DNA of 64,000 nt, taken from positions 27,856,093 through 27,920,092 of the forward strand of contig CM070719.1 in assembly GCA_036346275.1 (NCBI GenBank), read 5' to 3'. The notes beneath the pieces were generated by a model. The model did no database searches. It was not told where the DNA came from and saw nothing but the letters and a program-made list of their open reading frames with translations. The position numbers were made by a program, and so were the translations under genes. Within the stretch, counting starts at the first letter, position 1; the number at the start of each line of letters is the position of its first letter. The stretch is from Otatea glauca. Lineage: Eukaryota; Streptophyta; Magnoliopsida; Poales; Poaceae. Below, piece by piece: positions 10,521-22,378 of this stretch.

Positions 10521-11948
10521 AGCCCCCTTAGCCTCACAGAGGGAAGAAAAGATCTGTATTCAAGGACCCGGCCGGTTATGCTGCCTCCTCTCCCTTCGGC
10601 AACAGCGGGACAAGTCGTGACGCAGAGCAATACCCTGAGCCGTGCACCCTCTGTTGAGGGCACAGCCAGCAGCACTGATCCCCTTCGGCTCAAGGGCGCT
10701 ATTCCTCACCACAACGGCTGTCGTTCAGCAAAATCCAAAGGAGGCAGAGGCTCCAGACGTGAGGAGCAAAAGCTCTGCAAAGTCCTCACCATTTTTCTCT
10801 GAGAAAGAGCGAGCGGAGAGGAAGGGCCAATGGAGCTGGGCATAGAAATCAAGGCACGAGTTTTTCTGGTAGACACCCATCCCAGGATGACTTCCCAAGC
10901 TCTGCTTCGGGCACTAGCCATACTGCCTACAGCAAGGGGCAATGCCCCTACTGCAGCCTGTACAAAAGGGCATTGGCCCTTGTGCCTCTATGAAGGGCGT
11001 CGGCCCCCATGCCTTGGCCATATCACTACCACCTTCCTATTTACATGTCATTCACCCGAACTTACAGGGCCACGCTTCTAACAGGAGGAGCAATTCGGGT
11101 GCTAGCATAAGTGCCCGGGGGATCTAATGTTGCGACTAGCTGGGATGGGAGCTGCAATGAATGCCCAATGAAGCATAGGCTTGGGCGAGGGCGGTAGCGC
11201 CCGTGTGGTCCCTTTACATGTCATGCTCGTGACATGAGAACCGCCAGCCAGCACCCCAAAAATGTCCCGAACAGTATGAAGTTGAGCGGGGCACGAGCAT
11301 GAAAGGCAATATGTGTGTAAGCCAACAGGGAGGCTCCTGTAATCCCAGTTCGAGTGTAAACCTTTGCCAAGTCGGGCGAAAACCAAGAACCCGCGGTGGT
11401 TCCCCACCCAGAAGAAAATCCAGCATTCTTCCAGTGCCCATCTTCCATGATTCGTCTATTGACCGGACGGTGACTAGGGGTCCCTGTGCCCCCACAGGGA
11501 CCAACGCATGGGCAAAGGAACACCAAGGGAGCTGGAGCACCTTAAAAGGGGGTGTAGCCAGTAAAGTACCCACACGTGGGAGCCCTATGGACCATGCCCT
11601 GTGCAAAGCCTTCCTGTGTCGACTATACCAGCCCAAGGAGGGCCTGTTGAACTTGTTTGGGGCTTCTCCCTACTACCCGGGGCCTCACACAGGGGTGGAA
11701 AGTGGTGCCCTGGCAGAGGCGTCCGACCCCGAGGGGCTCGCACAGTGGGTCCTCATGCCCCAATCTCGGTGGAGATGTGAGGGGGGCAATCACGCCCCAC
11801 GGTTTGCGCCTAGCGTACACCCGGCACTAACTCATCTGGGCTATGAGCCACGCGCGTGCACCTGCGTTGGGGCTAATCCTACTACCTGCCCAAAGTGACG
11901 ATCACCATACACAACAGCATTATTGCCCCTCGGGCACCACTCGATATG
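10521..11948 (+). other. gypsy 3' untranslated region
   Basis: No protein domain is recognisable. Overlapping open frames of 140-200 codons occur on both strands between 11214 and 11898, but they have no family motif and overlap each other antisense, so they are probably chance frames in GC-rich sequence. Confidence 0.5.
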
Positions 11949-11969
11949 CCCAAGGGTCAGTGGGGCTAG
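11949..11969 (+). other. polypurine tract of the gypsy element
   Basis: AAGGGTCAGTGGGGCTAG lies immediately before the right LTR start at 11970, the usual site of plus-strand priming. It is imperfect as a purine run but positioned exactly. Confidence 0.6.
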
Positions 11970-12164
11970 TGTTGAGGGGAAGTTCCCTCATGACCCCACA
12001 GGCATGTCCCTCCGACAAAGGCAAAGGACCCTGGCCATAGGGCACTTGGCAAACCTCCTGGCCGCAGGGCGATAGGCAAAGGCCCTAGCCACAGGGCACT
12101 AGGAAAGGGTCTCTGGCCACAGGGCACTTGGCAAGCCCCCCGCCAGTGTTGGAGAAAAAGGAGG

Positions 12165-12690
12165 GCGTCCACGGGAGGCACTCACCTACTCCGCAGGAGC
12201 CTACGTGAGGTGCCCTCCTACTCCGCGGGCGTCTACGGAAGGCGCCCTTCTACTCCACGGACATCGGGAGGCACACTCCTACTCCGCGGAAGCCTACGGG
12301 AGGCGCCCTCCTACTCCGCGGGCGTCTACGGGAGGCTCTTTTCTACTCCGCGGATGTCGGGAAGCACCCTCCTACTCCGCGGACGTCTCCAGGACGCGCC
12401 CTCCTACTCCGCGGATGTCGGGAGGCACCCTCCTACTCCGCGGGAGCTTACGAGAGGCGCCCTCCTACTCCGCAGACGTCGGGAGGCACCCTCCTATTCC
12501 GCGGGTATTTTCGGGAGGCACCCTTCTACTCCGCGGGTGTCTATGAGAGGCTCCCTTCTACTCCGCGGACGTCGGGAGGCACCCTCCTACTCCGCGGGAG
12601 CCTACTGGAGGCGACCTCCTACCCCGCGGGCATCTACGGGAGGCGCCCTCCTACCCCGCGGGCGTCTACGGGAGGCACCCCGTGGGGTCC
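12165..12690 (+). repeat. GC-rich minisatellite in the right LTR
   Basis: Same unit family as 2501-3035, about 17 units, with different local order of the 29- and 32-bp variants. The rearranged order relative to the left LTR shows that the array changes faster than the LTR body. Confidence 0.85.
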
Positions 12691-12821
12691 CGAGTCAGAG
12701 GCTTGCCCCACGAAGAGATGACGTGGGATCCACTCTCTCCGCCCGGGAATGACCAAGATGCCCTCTCTTTAGCCGTTGTAGTAGCGGTAGGATGGTATTT
12801 TCGCGTGACAGGCTGGGCGCC

Positions 12822-12829
12822 TATAAAAG
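12822..12829 (+). promoter_or_regulatory. TATA box of the right LTR
   Basis: TATAAAAG in the same context as in the left LTR. From here transcription would read out into the interrupted host LTR at 13088. Confidence 0.65.
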
Positions 12830-13087
12830 CCCACTGTAACTCATGCTTGTAACCTAGACTCTCATTGAATACAGAACTAACAACTGGTGCGTCCCTCGGG
12901 ATCCTGGACCGGGAGGCCCCTCCCGACTCCCCCTGGGGAACACACCGACCGGAGTATGGCGCTTTCCTAAGCGCCCGAACCTGTATAAACCCTTGTGTCC
13001 ATTTTCTTCTCTTTCGGACGTTGGCTCGTGAAACGGCCGACGTCCGCCCACATTCTTGTGTCTAGTTTTCGAACATACGACAATAAT

Positions 13088-13963
13088 GAAAAATTATCAG
13101 ATTAAATTATTTTTCATAACAATTATGGTAATTATGACAATGCTTACTGCCCAATTTCCATCTTTCTGTTTTTATTTTATTTGAGTATGAAAATTGATTC
13201 AAAAAATTTTGAAACTTTTTGAGTGAGTTTTATATGGTCTATTATTTCTTGTATAAAATGTTTAGATGAAAATATTACATATTTATTTCCTATTAATACC
13301 GACTTGCAGATTTCTAATTTCCTTATTTTATGTTTTCCAAATTTAAAAGGCATTAAATTTATTTATTAATTTTTAATATTTTTAGCAAAGGTTAATAATG
13401 TCATGTAGAAGACATGGTAAAATTTTCAACTAGATATCAGTTTCAATTATTTTTATAAAATTCTAGCAATCCACTGTTTGCAGTCAAAACATGTCAATTC
13501 ATGTGTCATGTCATATCTCACATCATTATCTTTTGCATTAATACACCCATGACAGCTGAGAAGAAGTGATGCAGACTTTTCAATATTTAATTATATTTTT
13601 ACTGGCTTTTTACTTTCATCTTTTGACCTTTTTTACTTTTACTCTTTTACTAATTCATTAATTAATTTTTCTTTTAGAGCCAAAAATCCAAGAATAATTA
13701 ATAAGGTTGGAAAAGTTTAATAAAAGATGGGAATACAAAATAATTTTACATTTCCATCTCATTTTCAAATTTTGTTTATTTTGGACAAAATTTTAATGTA
13801 GCAACTTGCTCTTTTCTTTTAGGTTGAAATACTAGAAAGTGATAAGGAAAAAGATAGCGTTTAGAATGAAAATATTGGTTGCATTTGAAATCTTTATTCA
13901 ATTCCATTTTCAAATTTCAAATTTTTATTTCTTTCTATTTCTGAAATTTTTTGGGATGTTACA
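13088..13963 (-). mobile_element. LTR fragment, second part (continues 1-2292)
   Basis: AT-rich sequence that continues the interrupted minus-strand LTR and ends in GGGATGTTACA, like 23563. The 5 bases after it (GTCCA) would be its target duplication, but the partner lies left of the window. Confidence 0.65.
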
Positions 13964-15998
13964 GTCCACCATGGGCGGTGCTACTGGCCTGAGGGCGGTA
14001 TCACCGGTCAGAACGAACAAATATGAATTTCAAAGTGTGGACTTTGATGAATTTCTTGCATATCTTTGTGGGCATTACTATGTGAGGAGTTTCCTTAATT
14101 TTGATGGTTGCAGGTCGATGATGCTAGATCATGGTGAGGCGAAGGATGACCGGGACTAGGCAAGGAGCGTCGGAGGTCCAGACGGTTGGTGATCGCTGGA
14201 AGATGATCGGAGACTGAGCTGTGGCAAGCCGTGAAGGTAAGGAATAGATGAGATGCTAGCTAGGCGCTGTGTGTATCAATGAGGACCATTGGATCTTGGT
14301 GTAGTTGATAGGTTAGCAGGTCTAGTTAGTGTGCTTTGAAAACTGTGCAAGAAAACCCGTTATGTGTGTGGGTTTTGGGTTAGCCCTTGCATGGCTGGTT
14401 GAGTGGGTTAATCCTAGCCCTTGATGGATGCTCTAGGGTTTAGAGGCTCATCCAAGGGTGGTAGGTGGCCCAAGAGTTGTATAAATAGGGGTGGAGGGGT
14501 AGCCTTCCCCCCTTGAAGGTTTTGAGGTTTTTGATGCTCCTTTGAGTTTTGCCCACATGAATGTGAGGCTTTTTAACCTCTCCTTCCAGAAATGAAAAGT
14601 TTTTCATTTATGTTCTAACTCAATTTCCTTTACGCATTTACATTACGCATTTAAATTACGCAATTTAAATTCCGCATTTATTTTCTTACAATTTACATTT
14701 ATGCAATTTGGATTTGCCTGCTGTTGGCGTCAAAAACTTGATGTAGGGTTTCGACAAAGAAGACACCGCATTTAACACTGTTCAAAGCGTGCGGTCGATT
14801 TGACTCAGAAACAAGGTAAAAATATAAATTCAATTAAAAGCCGATCGTCAAAATCAATCGGCTTGGACTCAATCACTTGAAGCCGATTAAGATCAAGGTA
14901 ACAAGATAAATCTAATTAGCCGATTAAGGCTAATCGGAGGATAAAGGCGGTCGATTACGAAGAAGGCGATGCGCAACAAAATCGAACAAATCGAACACAG
15001 GGTGTAATTGGCGAAGATCAACAATCGGCGATGCGCAACTTTATTGATCAAGATCAATTACAAAGGCTAAATTACGAAGCTACTCTAGTTGACGGAAAAG
15101 TAGAAAAAGTAAAGGCGGTTGATTGTATTGTGTTGATGATCTCTTTGCAGTTCGCTTTGGTCCTTCTTTTATACCCTCGGCCGATCGTGTCCTGTTACAA
15201 TACGCTTCAAGTCCGTTTCGTATCGGCCTTATCTCGGACGGTTGTTTTAAAATCTTGCAGTTACCAAAATATCTCCAAATCTTTCCATCCTGTCCGTTAA
15301 TTCCGTATCTTTGACTTTATTGCCAATTTTGACCAAGTTTGCCAAATTTTGGTGCAAACACCTCCCCTCTTTCTAATTGCTTACAAATCTTTTGTTGAGG
15401 TTGATGATTGATTCTCTCTTTGAAATTATGTTCCAATCATCTAGGCCATCCATGCATTTTTCTTGCAAGTAGGTGTTCATGACGTTCTTGAATGCTTGAT
15501 CTTGTAGATTGCGTTTCCTTGAGTTTCTTCATGGTCTTTTGCTTGCTGGGATATGTGGGGAGTCATTCAAGATCATCTTGATCATTATAGCCCCACGACA
15601 AGCCTCGATCGAAGTTCTTTCAATTTTTGTTGAAACTTGGTGCGTTCTTCCTTCCCGGGCAAAAAGGTCAGAACTTTGACGTCAATCCCTGTGATTGAAG
15701 GTTGAAATAAGTTCCTGACATCCTTAGAATCTCATCTACCAAGTTTCATTGAGTTTGGATCAACGGATCAAAAGATTCACCAATTTCCCTTTTGAACCTG
15801 TGTTGAAAACACTGTTCATATGCCTATTTTTACTCTAGCTACAGTACTCTGGTAGTACCGCCCCACATAAGCCGTAGCACCGGCCGAAGGCTAAAAACTG
15901 GGAAAAATGATTCTTCCATTTCCATTTGATTGCTAAGGGTGTTGGCTTGGTTTCTTTGGATCATTCACCCCCTCTCTAATCGCCATCTCGATCTTTCA
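13964..15998 (+). mobile_element. solo-LTR-type element, family X, partial copy
   Basis: It shares ordered blocks with the insertion at 46959-48858: the 'gctactggcc/gctaccggcc' block, GGATGACCGGGACTAGGC, the phrase CCTAGCCCTTGAT, AAAGGTCAGAACTTTGA and the terminal ATCATTCACCCCC-like end. It ends at CTTTCA (15998). Its left end is cut by the LTR fragment ending at 13963. The TATAAATAGGGGTGG at 14480 is a plausible LTR TATA region. No coding sequence is visible. Confidence 0.6.
14722..15360 (+). mobile_element. nested 639-bp solo LTR
   Basis: It starts TGTTGGCGTC and ends GGTGCAAACA, the usual TG..CA ends, and is flanked by CCTGC (14717-14721) and CCTCC (15361-15365), a 5-bp duplication with one mismatch. 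The repeated word CCGAT and its complement ATCGG are dense inside. It interrupts the family X element, whose other copy (46959-48858) shows no related insert. Confidence 0.65.
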
Positions 15999-17072
15999 CT
16001 AATGAAATATGGAATAATGATATGAACTTGTGTGTCATGTGTGGTCACACAATGAGTTGAGTTGTAGTGGCGAGAAATGTCATGCAACGATGTTGAATTG
16101 TTGATTGCACTTGCTGCTTGGTAATCAACTAGGGTGGTAATCACTTAGATTGGGGCAAGGGGCAAGTGTGCCAAGGTGGGCCCGATGGGCAGAAGGTATG
16201 TGGTAGTCTTGCTTCGATCGTCCTAAGGACTTAACCTTGCAAGCCTTTGACTGGAGTCAATCATGGAACCACATGTCTGGTATAGGACAGCCTAGCTGAT
16301 TAATTTGCAATGTCTTAGCTTTGGTACTATCAATGGCGGTGTGAATCACGAGTTATGGTTAACTCACATGGTGCAAGAGGGGGACCCTGGATGTGGTAAC
16401 CAGTCCCACCATTGTTGACTCCTTAGCGGGTAGTATCGGGTTAAGATAGTGCACTGTAAAGGCTTTGTTATAATCACTCACCTTTGTGGTGTATGATTGT
16501 ATCATGTGGGTAAAGTGCATAACCTCTGTAGGGTGTAAATCTATTCGGATAGCCGTGCTCGCGGTATTGAGCATAGCTCGGGAATTACAGTAAAGTGTTA
16601 GTTTAATTAAATGGAAACTGGGTTGGGATGGCAAGTTGCCATATGGAAGGTTGAAACTTGACTTAGGATTGAAAACTTAGTTTATTTGGTAAATGCTGGA
16701 ATTACTACTTATTGTTATTTGCTTTACTGTCTTTACAATCTATTTATCGTACTTGTTCATAAATGCTGCTTTATTGCAAAATAGCAATGATAGCCATTTC
16801 TTTACAATAAGCTTTGCATATAGCTATATAGAATTGCATTCTGTGCACAACTTGTTGAATGCTTTATGTACTCACCCTTGCCAACAATCACAATCAATAG
16901 TTGAGGAGTCTACGCCATTGCTAGAGGAGTTACAGGAGAACACGAGTCATTAGGGTCCGAGCCTTGTCAGTTGCCTGTGGTGAACTGATGAGTCATCTAC
17001 GTCTTCTATTTTTTGCTCCATATGTTTTAGTTTATATTTCAAGTCTAGCCCTACGTGGCTTAATAATGTAAG
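15999..17072 (+). mobile_element. forward LTR, 3' part (interrupted at 17072)
   Basis: Between 16100 and 16980 this is the reverse-complement counterpart of blocks at 19650-20110 and 24140-24620, for example GGTATAGGACAGCC here against GGCTGTCCCATACC there. The LTR continues at 28238 after an 11.2-kb insertion and ends there in GGGTCCCGACA. The open frame 16693-16953 has no recognised domain. Confidence 0.65.
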
Positions 17073-18262
17073 TTGGTCATAAGTGTAAAGCCCCCATTTT
17101 TGATATTGAATACCAACAATGGGTTCCCTGTGCAAACTGTACTAGTCCCATGATCAATGGCTAGTACGCACATAATACAAACTGAAATCACATCCTGTGG
17201 GCACTCGAAAATACGAATCGATCCTCGCTCGTGCGTTGGACTCAGAGGTGACACCCATACTCCACTTAAGTGTATGATCACTGTCACCCAAAAGTTCCGT
17301 GCACAGAGTATTAACCAGATGGCCCTCACCCAAGCAACCACCTAGTTGCACCGTACACACTTATGCAACCAAGGGAGTTTCAATTTCATTCCGAACAACC
17401 ATACCGGGATTGAAAGCAACTCATCCAAGCATAGTACTCGCCGTCCGTCTCAGAACCTTGGTATCGCCCACACTCACCAAGGGGAGCGCGAGCAATAGTC
17501 AAAGAACGACGACCGCTCGAGTTTATGCATCAGATGGTTGAGAACAATTCCAGGTACCCGGATATGTGTCTAGTGCTAGTTCCCAAGATCAACGCCTAGC
17601 ACCCACATATCCTGCATTCGAGATGTATCGCAACACATACACATGAAACTAAGCAGTTGTTATAGCATAAACATAAACTAGAACTAGTACAACTACTTAC
17701 TATTATAAGTAGTGGCCGACCGGCCAAATATTACAAGTCCAAAAGTAAAACACTGCAGAAATATCTAGTTTAGCAAAAGTGGGACAGCGGTATGCCCATC
17801 CCTACCCAAAGGCAACCGACTTGGGAAAAACCCAAGTTCATCCGTCAACATGATCGTCGGTCCCCGGAGTATAATAAGTGCCGTCGGTGCATTCTTCCAA
17901 TTTGTCTTCTATATTAAATTGATTAAGCAACCATGAGTACACGTATGTACTCGCTAGACTTTAGTGTATAGAAATATTGTAAATGCAAGCTAGAACAAGG
18001 ATTACAAGTTTCTACACTAGTCTCATTTCAGCATAAAGCAGATTTTGTTTAGCAAGTGAATGTTGCATAAAACAGTAGCGAAATTGTAAAGAGCATTTAA
18101 TAAGAAGCTAATAATAGTAAGTACAATCATATCCATCATTCCACAGCCCTCCTTGGCTGCGAATAGCGAATAAAAATAGCCATCCTTGGCTCCATAGTTT
18201 TCCATACCGACCCAACACCGTTCCCAAATGTTTTGGCAAAAACAAAGGCTATACTTGACATT

Positions 18263-19634
18263 CACTACTACAGAAAGGCTTATATTAGACGTCTCATCAC
18301 AGACGGTTTCTCAAAACCGTCTGTGACGATGAATATCACTGACGGTTCTATATTGCAACCGTCAGTGATATTATCACATACGGTACTTTTCAAAAACCGC
18401 CAGAGATATACATTAATATCACAGACGGTTTTAGTTAAGAACCGTCTGTGATAATATCACCGACGGTTTTTAACTAAAACCGTCTGTGATATCATATATT
18501 ATCTCAGACGGTTTTATAACAAAATTGTCAGCGACTTATCACAGACGGTTCGTTATAATAACCGTCTGTGATAAACCACATCACAGACGGTTTATCCAGA
18601 CAGAACCGTCTGTGATAAACCACATCACAAACGGTTTATCCAGACAAAACCGTCTGTGATAATATTTTAACTTTCGCGCTCTCACCAAATTTGAACTTCC
18701 CGCTCGTCTCGTTCTCGACTTCCTTTAAAATACCAGCTCACGGCTCTTCTCCTGCTGCTTTCTTCTCACTTCTCCTCCTCTCCTCTTCTCTTCTCTTCTC
18801 TCTTCTCACTTCCTTTTCCTCTCCTCTTCTCTTCTCTTCTCTCTTCTCACTTCCTTTTCCTCTCCTCTTCGAATGTTTGGTAAGTATGGTATTCGAACCG
18901 TTCAACTAAAATGTTATAGCTCATCCTCTCCTCTTCCTCTTCCTTTCCCTCTTCTCTTCTCTTTTGCACTCTTGATGTTGCGGCGTTTTCGTTTTCGATC
19001 CGTGCACCTTTCGGTAAAACGGCCATAACTTTGGCATACGAGCTCCGATCGCGACGTTCTTGTGCTCATTTTAAAGCTAACGAAAAGTTAGAGGGCTATA
19101 TTAGAAGTTCACGTGAGGCTCCGAAAAAACGTCGATCTCGAAAAAACGTCGTTTAGGGCCTCAAAATGGCCTCTGAAGTTTTTTTCGTCGATTTTGCGTT
19201 TTCAAGTTCTTTAGAGCAGTGACATGGGATATCTCACATCCAATAGCTTTTATATTATGCCTGATCTAGCACAGAGCAGCTAGAACACAGAAATATCATC
19301 TATACGTGACGATATTTTTTTTGTTTCCAAAAGTAACATCACAGGCGGTTCATAGTAAAAACCATCTGTCATATTTGTTATCACAGACGGTTCTTAGTAA
19401 AAACCATCTATGATAGTTTGTTATCACAGACGGTTCTTAGTAAAAACCGTCTGTGATGTTTGCATATCACAGACGGTTTTAGTTTGAAACCGTCTGTGAT
19501 ATGTTCTATTATAGACGGTTCATAAACCGTCTGTGATGTTCCATAACATCACTGACCCATGGTTATAGACGGTTCAAAAAACCGTCTGTGATGAAGGTTC
19601 CGAACCGTCTGTGATGACCTTTTCTGTAGTAGTG
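18263..19634. mobile_element. non-autonomous CACTA (En/Spm) transposon
   Basis: 1372 bp with perfect 14-bp terminal inverted repeats CACTACTACAGAAA and a 3-bp duplication ATT (18260-18262, 19635-19637). Subterminal regions carry about 8-10 copies each of ATCACAGACGGTT and its complement, the presumed transposase binding sites. The core (18690-19320) has a CT-rich tract (CTCTTCTCTTCTC) and sequence such as ATAACTTTGGCATACGAGC, with no transposase. It inserted into the composite LTR element. Confidence 0.93.
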
Positions 19635-20486
19635 ATTACTTCCCCAAGTTGCTCATAACCGCGAGCACGGCTAATTAATTAGATTTGAAATCTCTGCAGA
19701 GAGCGTACACTATACCCACAAGCCATGACTGACTCTTTATGCAATCGATATTAGCATACTTCCTTTGGTGTGCCGCAGAGAGTCATGACATAACCGTTAC
19801 ATTACATAGACCTAACTTTGCACCAGCGACAGTGATGTTAAACCCTTGCCATAGTTCAGGAGATCCTGAACCGATGGTGCCCTATCGTGAACTCTCCCCA
19901 TGGCAAGGCATGCACAGTTGTATTGGAATAATTGGGCCCCAACACCTCGGTGAAGGGAGCACCTAGAACGACACCAGTCCATTGGATCGTCCATACTACT
20001 TCGGCCTACCAATGTGCAAAGCTAAATCTACATAACTTAATAGGTTAAGGCTGTCCCATACCAGCACTTGTGGTTACACAAAAACACTTAAGTGATAGCA
20101 TCAAGTTCGGTCCTTAAGAGACCTGGGAGAGAATCTCCCCCTAACTATGTGTGAGGTCCTTTTCATGCCTCAAGTTTAACCATAACTTTCCCGCGTCTAA
20201 ATCATAAGTTTTGAGTTGGAATTTTACCAAATTACATGGAAACCATACCTCGGTTCCGTACATTTAAACAAAGTTGCTCCAGCTAGTTTGAAATGTGTTC
20301 CATCATTTAAAAGTCGTTCTAGTGAGCAAGTCTAAGCAAGTACATAAGTTATTTTGCAAGTATTACCCAAGTGACAATAAATAATTTCTACACCAATACT
20401 AGGTTACAATGGCAGGTAATCAATTGACAAGGTAAAGGAAATGCATACAATTGGAATTAGCTACCATCACCCACGACATAGCAATT

Positions 20487-20693
20487 TTAAAACATACACG
20501 CATGCATATAGTTCGATAAAACAACATAACTTTGCAAATATGGGATCAAAATTATCAAAGGAGGGTGCTTGCCTGGTTGCTCTTCTTCGAGAATATAATT
20601 CGGATCGTAGTCGACGTCGTTAAAGACTGAATCTGAATTATCGTCGTCTGTGCGTTGAATAATAAAAATCGAGACAAAAGCAAATAACACCAT
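20487..20693 (-). other. short conserved minus-strand ORF in LTR block
   Basis: 68 codons whose second half (DVDYDPNYILEEEQPGKHPP) resembles the segment at 25051-25239. I do not recognise a family; it may be a short leader ORF or remnant carried by this LTR family. Conservation between two diverged copies is the only support. Confidence 0.35.
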
Positions 20694-22311
20694 ATCAAAT
20701 GGGGCAAAAAGAAATCAAATGTAAATACCAAATAAAGACTTCCATAATGATTTCATTATCATTTTGCTTATGTGAGGCCTTTACTTGAATGAGTTACTTT
20801 CATCCTCTATTATAAGAAGATAAAGTTACAATCATAGCTATGGCTATTTACGAATTCAAGAGGCTAAAATTATGTATCTTTGCATGTATAACTTCAAATT
20901 ATAGATGCTAAAATTATTTGGATTAATAAAAGTAACATTAGTTAAAAAGGTTTTGCTTGATTAGTATTTAGCTTCAAGTGTTCATTCATGGGAATGATTT
21001 CTATGTGTTGGATCTGAAATTTTAGGTTATTTGCTGATATTACTTGGTTATGCGATGATTTCTTGCATTGCCGATGATTTGGTTTAAGTCTTCCGATTTC
21101 ATTCACCCATACAAATGACTTTAACAACGTTATCATTTAGGGGTTTTGCTCTAGCAAGTTTTATATGATAAGCAAGTTGAAATTAAAATGTTTTTACATA
21201 TTTTGGTGGTCCGCATATTGTCTTACGATTCTGGATTGATTCCCCCAAAATTAAAGTTTAGCCGAGTTGTTTTTCAAGCTGCTGAAAGTGATTAAGTGCT
21301 ATAGTCTTAGTGCAGTTTGTAGTTTTTGAAAGGTTTTGCTTAAGTAGTATTCAGATGCAAATCAAGTTATAATTAAGATATTTTTGTAGAATATGGTAGT
21401 ATATATACTAAAATCTGATTCTGAACTATTTTCCTTTAAATTTGCATTTGGACGAGATACTTTACGGATTGCCGAAAAGGATAATACGACTACGCTGTTC
21501 ACGCGGTTATGGTCCAATTTTCATTCTTCGATCGCGGCTGCACCTTATAGGATAATCTAACCATTTCTCAGGCATAAGTAGGGTATATCCCTAAAAGTGT
21601 TTTAAATTTACTTCCGCGATATTTCACATTTATTTGAGATGTTTTACATATAAATGATAACTAAGGCTTAATATGGCCTAACTCAAAATTATTCAAAATG
21701 ATGTTATTTTTGAATAGAAAGCTAGTATATGTCATTTTCAGGTTATAGCATTTGATTTTAGTAAATTTGAGGTTCGTTTGCGAGAGTTATAGCCGTTTGA
21801 ATATTTTGCCGATTGAATGTTTGAGCAACTATCAAATAGATTAAGCTAAAGCAAAGTCTAAATATTTTTGACCATTTATGACCTATGCAATCCCAGGAAT
21901 GCATCTAAACTGGTTTCATAAGTTTTTGAGCTCATTTGGTCAATGTTTTAGCCATTTGAAACTGGCATGCTAGTAAGAGTTTAAACTTACAATCTTTCAT
22001 TCAGAATACATTCTAATTTAAATATTTTTGCAGAAATGGAGTGCGTAGTGTTGAAGTAAGTTATGGTATTTATTTAATGATTTATGGATCAAGAGAAAAT
22101 ATACTTCCTTCATAACACCTACTTAGAGACTAACATTCAAACTCTAATAAAAATATTTTTCTACAAGAAACATATAACTTTTAATTTCAGATTCTAATTC
22201 CTCATTTTAAAACTTAAATTTAGAAACTGATATCACTTCATTTGGACAAACCTAGCAAAAGATATGATCAGTTGAATGCAAAGGGCAAAAAAACTAAAAA
22301 ATTCGGTTTGA

Positions 22312-22378
22312 GGGGACTCGAACTCGGGTCACTCGGCTGAACTCAGAGGACAAGAACCACTGAGCTGCGATGTTGACA
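22312..22378 (-). other. tRNA-like A/B-box motif in LTR block
   Basis: Minus strand reads ATCGCAGCTCAGTGGTTC (A-box-like) and later CCGAGTTCGAGTCCCC (B-box and T-loop-like). It is the clearest of the three tRNA-like motifs in the window. No full cloverleaf forms, so it is not called a tRNA gene. Confidence 0.55.

Larger units (their letters stand above)
2293..13082 (+). mobile_element. Ty3/gypsy LTR retrotransposon, Tat-like, nearly full length
   Basis: A 10.8-kb element is bounded by direct LTRs starting TGTTGAGGGG and ending in ACA. It is flanked by a perfect 5-bp duplication ATAAT (2288-2292 and 13083-13087). A primer-binding site follows the left LTR and a purine-rich tract precedes the right LTR. 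Inside, in order, are gag, a protease remnant, the first part of reverse transcriptase, integrase, a tandem-repeat block, an antisense ORF, a second repeat block and a 3' untranslated stretch. Integrase downstream of the RT position makes it Ty3/gypsy. The extra antisense ORF and repeats near the 3' end are known features of the Tat lineage, so lineage assignment is inference. It interrupts another LTR. Frameshifts, stops and loss of RT/RNase H make it non-autonomous now. Confidence 0.9.
11970..13082 (+). repeat. right (3') LTR of the gypsy element
   Basis: 1113 bp, starting TGTTGAGGGG and ending CGACA. It holds its own minisatellite (about 12165-12690) and TATAAAAG at 12822-12829. It lacks the extra 141-bp unit of the left LTR. 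It is followed by ATAAT, the target duplication. Confidence 0.92.

Noticed and set aside
11214..11898. Overlapping 140-200-codon frames on both strands before the right LTR
   Set aside because: No domain, mutual antisense overlap, and a position in the 3' untranslated region.
22312..22378. A true tRNA gene
   Set aside because: A and B boxes are present but stems and anticodon loop do not form a cloverleaf; it lies inside an LTR.
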